Shown here one piece after another: positions 57,141 to 64,000 of a stretch of 64,000 nucleotides of DNA. How positions within the stretch are numbered: the stretch's first letter is position 1; every line of letters starts with the position of its first letter. Both the position numbers and the translations under genes were made by a program. Under the pieces are notes generated by a model. It did no database searches, was not told the DNA's origin, and was given only the letters and a program-made list of their open reading frames with translations. The stretch is from Rhyzopertha dominica (lineage: Eukaryota; Arthropoda; Insecta; Coleoptera; Bostrichidae). Where the stretch lies: contig QCXZ01000086.1 of assembly GCA_025024175.1 (NCBI GenBank), forward strand, positions 930,001 to 994,000. Reading direction: 5' to 3'.

Positions 57141-58619
57141 TACCTCTCCTTCAACGTGCTTACCATAACGTCTTTGAAAATCTTAAGCTTTTTTAGGCTT
57201 TCTCAATCAAGATATTTACTGATGGAAGGAAAGAGGGGTTGTTATCGTATTGATAATTATATCGTTTTCTTTTCGACCGACAAACTTCCTCTTACAACTC
57301 TTGTGGCTACTTTTTCATATTTTAAACTTCCATTCACGTCAAGGTTTTCTGTACATTTTGACCGTTGAAGGATGTATTATTTGGGAATATTATCAGCAGA
57401 AGAACTTATTTTCTACCTGGTGTCATTAGCCCTGAGGACCATACAGAGTATCTGCTTTAGAAGCATTTACTAAATTCACAACGTCGATTGCCTACAGGAG
57501 GTGGAAGCTGAAAGATACCTTTGACCTACTCAAAGTATTCGACAGTCTGCTACCAACAAAGACTTAGTTTTTTGACATTGTACCATTTTGCCTTTTTTAG
57601 ACTTGCTCCTCAATTATGATTGTCTTGTTTTTCGTTGTGCTATTCTGAACAATCTGATGTTCCTTAAACAATACGTTGTTTTTTCGTCGGCAATTTTGTC
57701 AGTGGAATGGTTTGTTTGCTAGTCGTGTTAACTGTCGCACTCGTCTAGCCTTGGATCTATAAATTAGAACGATATAGTTTTTCTCTATAGGATTTTGCTT
57801 AAATTATTGTCTCCAACATGTTCAAAGTTATATGTTACGATTTTAAAACAGTTATAAAAGTTGAAATATACGACACATATGCATATTTTGAAATTACGTC
57901 ATTGCTTTTGTCCATCAGGAATATCGATTCGTTTGTCATGTTTTTGAACATCACGTCACGTTTCTCCATCAACCATTTTTTCCTGACGTTTTCTCTTTCT
58001 TTGTTGGCTTGCTCGTTTCCAATTGCTCAGCGTGTTTTTGGCCCAAGCGTCAGTGTGAAAATGCTTCGCTTTGAACAGTTATTCTTTCGCTAAAACATTG
58101 ATGAGGTATATCCAGAGCAAGCAATGCAGCCTTGCAGTTTGTCGGTTGTTCCATCTAACTTCTGCGCTTTTCATTATTGTCGGTGAATTTTTCATGACCT
58201 TTCTGCTGGTTTATCTGCCGACCTAATTTCATCAACTCCATCACTCCACGCGGAGTTAAGGATGCCCGTCTTTTACTGTAACTAATTCCGAGGAACGGCG
58301 ATCGAACATAAAATGATTTTTGATGACAGGGGGCGATAAAGGGTAGCACATCCATCGTAGTTAAGTGGAAAATTGGAGCACCACGCCCAAGAATAAACGC
58401 ATGACAAATGTGTGTATTATTTTCCTCCTTCCCATATCAATAACCGGAGCAAATTATAGGCTCTTTTTTGCTCATCAGGGCTGTATGAATTTTAAAGCTT
58501 CGTGCACTGAATATGGATGACGAGGTAATGAAATGATGGGGGTGAACTGCGTAATTTTACAAGGCCTCAGCAAGTGGTATGTTGGAATTTACGTGTCAAC
58601 AAATTCTCACCATTCTATA
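57141..58619 (-). other. Minus-strand coding-like segments of unknown origin
   Basis: Three minus-strand segments look protein-like: about 57257-57365 (ENLDVNGSLKYEKVATRVV), 57836-58020 (GNEQANKERENVRKKWLMEK, then DVMFKNMTNESIFLMDKS; 61 codons) and 58155-58355 (KRRASLTPRGVMELMKLGRQ). The plus strand here is T-rich and its frames are shadows. They may be exons or remnants of one old element or gene; I do not recognise any of them. Confidence 0.25.
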
Positions 58620-61569
58620 ATATACGCTTTGCAATATTTCTCTGGGGACATCCATTGTTTGGTCATCTTCTAAAATTATATTGAACGGCACCTTTGCCAT
58701 TGGACTTCAAGATTTTTGGTATGACCTTTACTGTCGGATAAAGAACTCCAAAGCGTGTTAGTAGATACTGAATCAATAACTATTACAGTTTAGGTACATA
58801 TTTAATAGTGTCAATTATTATCTTAAAATTTAATATATTCACTAGATATACAGGGTTGTCCAAACAAGTTTATTTAAAGCTAATAATTTCTTACATCACG
58901 TATAAGCAAGTGTAATGTCTTTCTGCTAATTCCGCAATCTATCGATTTTGATAATCATAAAGCTGTCTCTCATGCTCATCGTTCTTTGCATGGCGTCAGA
59001 TTCCTACGGGTGGAGTTTCCGAACGTAGGGGACATCTTTCATCAACCTCTGTAGACGTTGCAGCGTCCTGCTTATTGTGGACTGTGACCAACTTCAATTC
59101 TTCTGTGTCGGTTTCCGATTCACAGTCTCTGTAAAGTTGAATAATGATTATTAATTCTTATATTAGTTAATTAAAACAGATATGTAGTTCCTTTTATAAA
59201 TAATTTAGCTATTACATAAGTGATAATACGGAAGCGTTTACCGATAATACGTAAGACTTTTGCAGGTTTCTGTTCTAATTCACTTTAAATCAACGAAAAT
59301 GCTGTTAGTTTAACATTTAATATACGTTTTGCAATATTTTTCTCAGGATATCCATTGTTTGGTCATCTTCCAAAACCATATCAAAAGTAAGCCAACATAT
59401 TGTAATTACCCTTGTGTCATCATGTATTGGCAAGTGTAATATCTTGCTAGATAGTGCTAATTCCGCACTCTATCGATTTTGATAATCATAAAGCTGTCTC
59501 TCATGCTCATCGTTCTTTGCATGGCGTCAGATTCCTAGGAGTGGAGTTTCCGAACTTCTTTCAGCAACCTCTGTAGACGTTGCAGCGTCTTGCTTATTGT
59601 GGACGTTGACCAATTTCAATTCTTCCGTGTCGGTTTCCGATTCACAGTCTCTGTAAAGTTTAATAATGATTATTAATTCTTATATTAGTTAATTAAAACA
59701 GATATGTAGTTCCTTTTATAAATAATCTAGCTGTTACATAAGCGATAATAAGGAAGCATTTACCAATAATACATAAGATTTTTGCAGGTCTTTGTTCTAA
59801 TTCACTTTAAATCAACGAAAATACTGTTAGTTTAACCCACATTTAATATACGTTTTGCAATATTTTTCTCAGGATATCCATTGTTTGGTCATCTTCCAAA
59901 ACCGTGTCAAAAGTAAGCCAACATATTGTAATTACCCTTTTGTCATCATGTACAAGCAAGTGTAATTTCTTGCGGGACATTGCTAATTCCGCGCTTTTTA
60001 TCGATTTTGATAATCATAAAGCTGTCTCTCACGCTCATCGTTCTTTGCATGGCGTCAGATTCCTACGGGTGGAGTTTCCGAACTTCTTTCAGCAACCTCT
60101 GTAGACGTTGCAGCGTCCTGCTTATTGTGGACTTTGACCAACTTCAATTCTTCTGTGTCGGTTTCCGATTCACAGTCTGTAAAGTTTAATAATGATTATT
60201 AATTCTGATAGTAGTTAATTAAAACAGATATGTAGTTCCTTTTATAAATAATTTAGCTATTACATAAGTGATAATACGGAAGCGTTTACCGATAATACAT
60301 AAGACTTTTGCAGGTTTCTGTTCTAATTCACTTTAAATTAACGAAATTACTGTTAGTTTAATCCACATTTAATATACGTTTTGCAATATTTTTCTCAGGA
60401 TATCCATTGTTTGGTCATCTTCCAAAACCATGTCAAAAGTAAGCCAACATATTGCAATTACCCTTGTGTCATCATGTATTGGCAAGTGTAATATCTTGCT
60501 AGATATTGCTAATTCCGCACTCTATCGTTTTTGATAATCATAAAGATGTCTCTCATGCTCATCGTTCTTTGCATGGCGTCAGATTTCTACGGGTGGAGTT
60601 TCCGAACTTCTTTCAGCAACCTCTGTAGACGTTGCAGCGTCTTGCTTATTGTGGACGTTGACCAATTTCAATTCTTCCGTGTCGGTTTCCGATTCACAGT
60701 CTCTGTAAAGTTGAATAATGATTATTAATTCTTATATTAGTTAATTAAAACAGATATGTAGTTCCTTTTATAAATAATCTAGCTGTTACATAAGCGATAA
60801 TAAGGAAGCGTTTACCAATAATACATAAGATTTTTGCAGGTTTTTGTTCTAATTCACTTTAAATCAACGAAAATACTGTTAGTTTAACCCACATTTAATA
60901 TACGTTTTGCAATATTTTTCTCAGGATATCCATTGTTTGGTCATCTTCCAAAACCATGTGAAAAGTAAGCCAACATATTGTAATTACACTTGTGTCATCA
61001 TGTATTGGCAAGTGTAATATCTTGCTAAATAGTGCTAATTCCGCACTCTATCGATTTTGATAATCATAAAGCTGTCTCTCATGCTCATCGTTCTTTGCAT
61101 GGCGTCAGATTCCTACGGGTGGAGTTTCCGAACTTCTTTCGGCAACCTCTGTAGACGTTGCAGCGTCCTGTTTATTGTGGACTTTGACCAACTTCAATTC
61201 TTCTGTGTCGGTTTCCAATTCACAGTCTCTGTAAAGTTTAATAATGATTATTAATTCTTATAGTAGTTAATTAAAATTTTATAAATAATTTAGCTATTAC
61301 ACAAGTGATAATAAGGAAGTTTCTGTTCTAATTCACTTTAAACCAACAAGTTGAACCCACTTTTAATATACGTTTTGCAATATTTTTCTCAGGATATCCA
61401 TTGTTTGGTTATCTTCCAAAACCATGTCAAAAGTAAGCCAACATATTGTAATTACCCTTGTGTCATCATGTATTGGCAAGTGTAATATCTTGCTAGATAT
61501 TGCTAATTCCGCACTCTATCGATTTTGATAATCATAANGCTGTCTCTCANNCTCATCGTCCTTTGCATG

Positions 61570-61701
61570 GCGTCAGATTCCTACGGGTGGAGTTTCCGAA
61601 CTTCTTTCAGCAACCTCTGTAGACGTTGCAGCGTCCTGCTTATTGTGGACTTTGACCAACTTCAATTCTTCTGTGTCGGTTTCCGATTCACAGTCTCTGT
61701 A
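61570..61701 (-). pseudogene. Exon-like frame in array monomer (representative copy)
   Basis: In each monomer the minus strand has TTTACAG (acceptor-like), one base, then a 41-codon frame starting DCESETDTEELKLVKVHNKQ and continuing DAATSTEVAERSSETPPVGI to TGA. It is open in all nine copies. Among units 59351-63445 I compared nine variable sites in the first 36 codons: seven are synonymous in this frame (for example aca/acg, aag/aaa, cag/caa, aat/aac, gct/gcc) and two are replacements. The product is acidic and hydrophilic and not recognised. After TGA the same frame continues open in short segments up to EDDQTMDILRKILQNVY and a stop at the anchor region. CCC|GTAGGA could be a weak donor. Whether it is transcribed is unknown. 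Confidence 0.45.
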
Positions 61702-63429
61702 AAGTTGAATAATGATTATTAATTCTTATATTAGTTAATTAAAACAGATATGTAGTTCTTTTTATAAATAATATACCTATTACATAAGTGATAATAAGGA
61801 AGCATTTACCAATAATACATAAGATTTTTGCAGGTTTTTGTTCTAATTCACTTTAAATCAACGAAAATACTGTTAGTTTAACCCACATTTAATATACGTT
61901 TTGCAATATTTTTCTCAGGATATCCATTGTTTGGTCATCTTCCAAAACGATATCAAAAGTAAGTTAACATATTGTAATTACCCTTTTGTCATCATGTATA
62001 AGCAAGTGTAATTTCTTGCGAGACATTGCTAATTCCGCGCTCTTTATCGATTTTGATAATCATGAAGCTGTCTCTCATGCTCATCGTCCTTTGCATGGCG
62101 TCAGATTCCTACGGGTGGAGTTTCCGAACTTCTTTCAGCAACCTCTGTAGATGTTGCAGCGTCCTGCTTATTGTGGACTTTGACCAACTTCAATTCTTCT
62201 GTGTCGGTTTCCGATTCACAGTCTCTGTAAAGTTGAATAATGATTATTAATTCTTATATTAGTTAATTAAAACAGATATGTAGTTCTTTTTATAAATAAT
62301 ATACCTATTACATAAGTGATAATAAGGAAGCATTTACCAATAATACATAAGATCTTTGCAGGTTTTTGTTCTAATTCACTTTAAATCAACGAAAATACTG
62401 TTAGTTTAACCCACATTTAATATACGTTTTGCAATATTTTTCTCAGGATATCCATTGTTTGGTCATCTTCCAAAACGATATCAAAAGTAAGTTAACATAT
62501 TGTAATTACCCTTTTGTCATCATGTATAAGCAAGTGTAATTTCTTGCCAGACATTGCTAATTCCGCGNTCTTTATCGATTTTGATAATCATGAAGCTGTC
62601 TCTCATGCTCATCGTCCTTTGCATGGCGTCAGATTCCTACGGGTGGAGTTTCCGAACTTCTTTCAGCAACCTCTGTAGACGTTGCAGCGTCCTGCTTATT
62701 GTGGACTTTGACCAACTTCAATTCTTCTGTGTCGGTTTCCGATTCACAGTCTGTAAAGTTTAATAATGATTATTAATTCTGATAGTAGTTAATTAAAACA
62801 GATATGTAGTTCCTTTTATAAATAATTTAGCTATTACATAAGTGATAATACGGAAGCGTTTACCGATAATACATAAGACTTTTGCAGGTTTCTGTTCTAA
62901 TTCACTTTAAATTAACGAAATTACTGTTAGTTTAACCCACATTTAATATACGTTTTGCAATATTTTTCTCAGGATATCCATTGTTTGGTCATCTTCCAAA
63001 ACCATGTCAAAAGTAAGCCAACATATTGTAATTACCCTTGTGTCATCATGTATTGGCAAGTGTAATATCTTGCTAGATATTGCTAATTCCGCACTTTATC
63101 CTTTTTGATAATCATAAAGATGTCTCTCATGCTCATCGTTCTTTGCATGGCGTCAGATTTCTACGGGTGGAGTTTCCGAACTTCTTTCAGCAACCTCTGT
63201 AGACGTTGCAGCGTCCTGCTTGTTGTGGACTTTGACCAACTTCAATTCTTCTGTGTCGGTTTCCAATTCACAGTCTCTGTAAAGTTTAATAATGATTATT
63301 AATTCTTATAGTAGTTAATTAAAATTTTATAAATAATTTAGGTATTACATAAGTGATAATAAGGAAGTTTCTGTTCTAATTCACTTTAAACCAACAAGTT
63401 GAACCCACTTTTAATATACGTTTTGCAAT

Positions 63430-63475
63430 ATTTTTCTCAGGATATCCATTGTTTGGTCATCTTCCACAATTATAT
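63430..63475 (-). pseudogene. Second minus-strand block, EDDQTMD segment (last copy)
   Basis: This copy, at the upstream edge of the array in minus orientation, reads AFDIIVEDDQTMDILRKILQ and stops after NVY. Array copies read TFDMVLEDDQTMD, and the diverged copy at 58625-58690 reads FNIILEDDQTMDVPREILQ. The EDDQTMD core is constant while flanking residues vary. The meaning is unknown. Confidence 0.35.
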
Positions 63476-63540
63476 CGAAAGCGTCTAAGTATACCTACGC
63501 TTGTAATTACCCTTTTGTTATAGTGCTTTAAGAAGTTTGA

Positions 63541-63715
63541 TATGACCCTCACTGTTGGATAAAGGACTCCAAAGCCTTTACCTTAAATCCTTTCAGCGTT
63601 GGTCCTGTTAGGTCCCACCATTTTAGTATTTTATTTAGTAGTGGAATTTTGGTGACGTAATTAAATGATATACCCATTTTTGTTTTTTGAGTAGTTCCTA
63701 TATATCCTGGGATTT
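63541..63715 (-). pseudogene. Coding-like segment upstream of the array
   Basis: Two overlapping minus frames are open: one of ~54 codons (about 63715-63555) with IPGYIGTTQKTKMGISFNYV, PLLNKILKWWDLTGPTLKGF and KALESFIQQ before a stop, and one with GFGVLYPTVRVI (63576-63541). The same FGVLYPTVKVI occurs at 58752-58720, below the array. Of four differing bases over those 11 codons, three are synonymous. The protein is not recognised. Confidence 0.35.
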
Positions 63716-63925
63716 ACTTTAACAAGTCGAATGGATATTATTACTTCTTTTTTTAATGTTATAGCCATTACTGCCTCATAATTACGTTTCGTCCTTCGAT
63801 CACTTCTTCTCATAGTGTTTAGTGGTGGAATTTTAATGAATCAAATGGCATCCATTTTTGTTTTTTGAGTAGTTCCTATGTATCTTGGGATTTACTTTAA
63901 AAATTGAATTGATATTATTATTGTC
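63634..63925. repeat. Two-copy tandem duplication, ~185-bp spacing
   Basis: 63634-63745 and 63818-63925 share TTTAGTGGTGGAATTTT-type starts, CCATTTTTGTTTTTTGAGTA and GGGATTTACTTTAA blocks. On the minus strand both encode NP(R/K)I(Y/H)RNYSKNKNG. Between and through them runs a minus frame beginning MRRSDRRTKRNYEAVMAITL. Confidence 0.7.
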
Positions 63926-64000
63926 AATTTGAAAAAATTTCGTTCCCTTTTAAATATGCTAGCCTTTAGTTACATAAATGATTTTAAAAAATTATCCATT
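63926..64000. other. AT-rich window end
   Basis: AT-rich end of the window. Any gene or repeat to which the preceding minus-strand segments belong would continue beyond it. Confidence 0.4.

Larger units (their letters stand above)
58620..63580 (-). repeat. Tandem array, 526-bp monomers with 468-bp variants
   Basis: Using TCCATTGTTTGG as anchor, copies fall at 58651, 59351, 59877, 60403, 60929, 61397, 61923, 62451, 62977 and 63445. Intervals are 700, 526, 526, 526, 468, 526, 528, 526 and 468 bp. The 468-bp units share one 58-bp deletion. Copies are roughly 95% identical, including non-coding parts; the first is more diverged. Each monomer holds a minus-strand frame that follows a TTTACAG acceptor-like sequence (next entries) and a competing plus-strand frame. 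Both flanks of the array carry a related extra segment encoding FGVLYPTV on the minus strand. Confidence 0.93.

Noticed and set aside
58465..58500. Hammerhead-like CTGATGAGC on the minus strand
   Set aside because: CTGATGA is present, but neither a stem nor GAAA follows at a suitable distance.
58852..58875. TACAGGGTTGTCC as a defined transposon end
   Set aside because: Only the end motif is visible; no opposite end or duplication was found, so no element was called.
59904..63302. Plus-strand ORFs of 65-74 codons in the array monomers as tandem genes for small secreted peptides (hydrophobic MLIVLCMAS start)
   Set aside because: Only two copies have ATGAAG at the supposed start, two of nine copies carry a stop, and copy-to-copy differences are nearly all replacements in this frame (one of nine sites synonymous). 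The minus frame explains the pattern better.
58640..63480. CRISPR array or bacterial sequence
   Set aside because: Repeats of ~526 bp without spacers, AT-rich eukaryotic context with retrotransposons. No repeat-spacer structure exists anywhere in the window.

Overview
The window looks like a piece of a large, AT-rich, repeat-laden arthropod (most likely insect) nuclear genome. No intact cellular gene can be called. The case for an insect-type genome is the mix of decayed mobile elements: jockey-like and RTE-like non-LTR retrotransposons ending in (TTA)n or (TTTA)n tails, a Ty3/gypsy pol fragment, Penelope-like element (PLE) pieces, mariner and IS630-like transposase relics, a PIF/Harbinger-type MITE and several fold-back elements. 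Scattered N calls show that this is assembled consensus sequence. The order of insect cannot be told.

Layout. 0.7-3.1 kb: a non-LTR RT scrap, a 766-bp fold-back with 126-bp arms carrying a hammerhead-ribozyme-like core, and a PLE reverse transcriptase relic. 5.8-7.6 kb: a multiply frameshifted jockey-like element on + with a second, internally deleted element directly behind it. 9.4-13.6 kb: a fold-back, a PLE terminal hairpin with its C-terminal coding end, and jockey-like and RTE-like RT relics, all coding pieces on the minus strand. 15.7-16.8 kb: RTE-like RT (+). 18.0-19.4 kb: jockey-like element (-). 20.3-21.0 kb: open gypsy-type RT (+). 22.9-23.5 kb: unidentified broken coding sequence (-). 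25.8-26.5 kb: 5'-truncated non-LTR (-). 29.2-31.5 kb: mariner scrap and jockey-like element (-), part of which recurs inverted at 36.0-37.1 kb. 33.2-34.05 kb: the youngest-looking RTE-like element (-), with one frameshift in its C-terminal part. 38.3-39.3 kb: non-LTR (+) ending beside a 107-bp MITE. 46.2 kb: DDE transposase relic (-). 53.9-55.0 kb: GIY-YIG-like and RT relics (-). 58.6-63.6 kb: a tandem array of 526-bp monomers.

Between the elements lie about twenty GC-richer islands of 0.3-0.9 kb without clear genes. They may be conserved regulatory DNA or short exons inside a large intron or intergenic region. Two of the most gene-like signals, a strong 5' splice site at 47,123 and a strong 3' splice site ending at 53,641, have compatible phase on the + strand, but no gene can be established from them.

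Two observations stand out. First, the tandem array carries a minus-strand reading frame directly after a splice-acceptor-like sequence. Differences between copies in that frame are mostly synonymous, while the more obvious plus-strand ORF is hit mostly by replacements and by stops. Second, CTGANGA-stem-GAAAC motifs resembling the PLE hammerhead ribozyme core recur in about nine places, one of them beside a PLE coding end. All reading was done by eye; no alignment, database search or folding was run.
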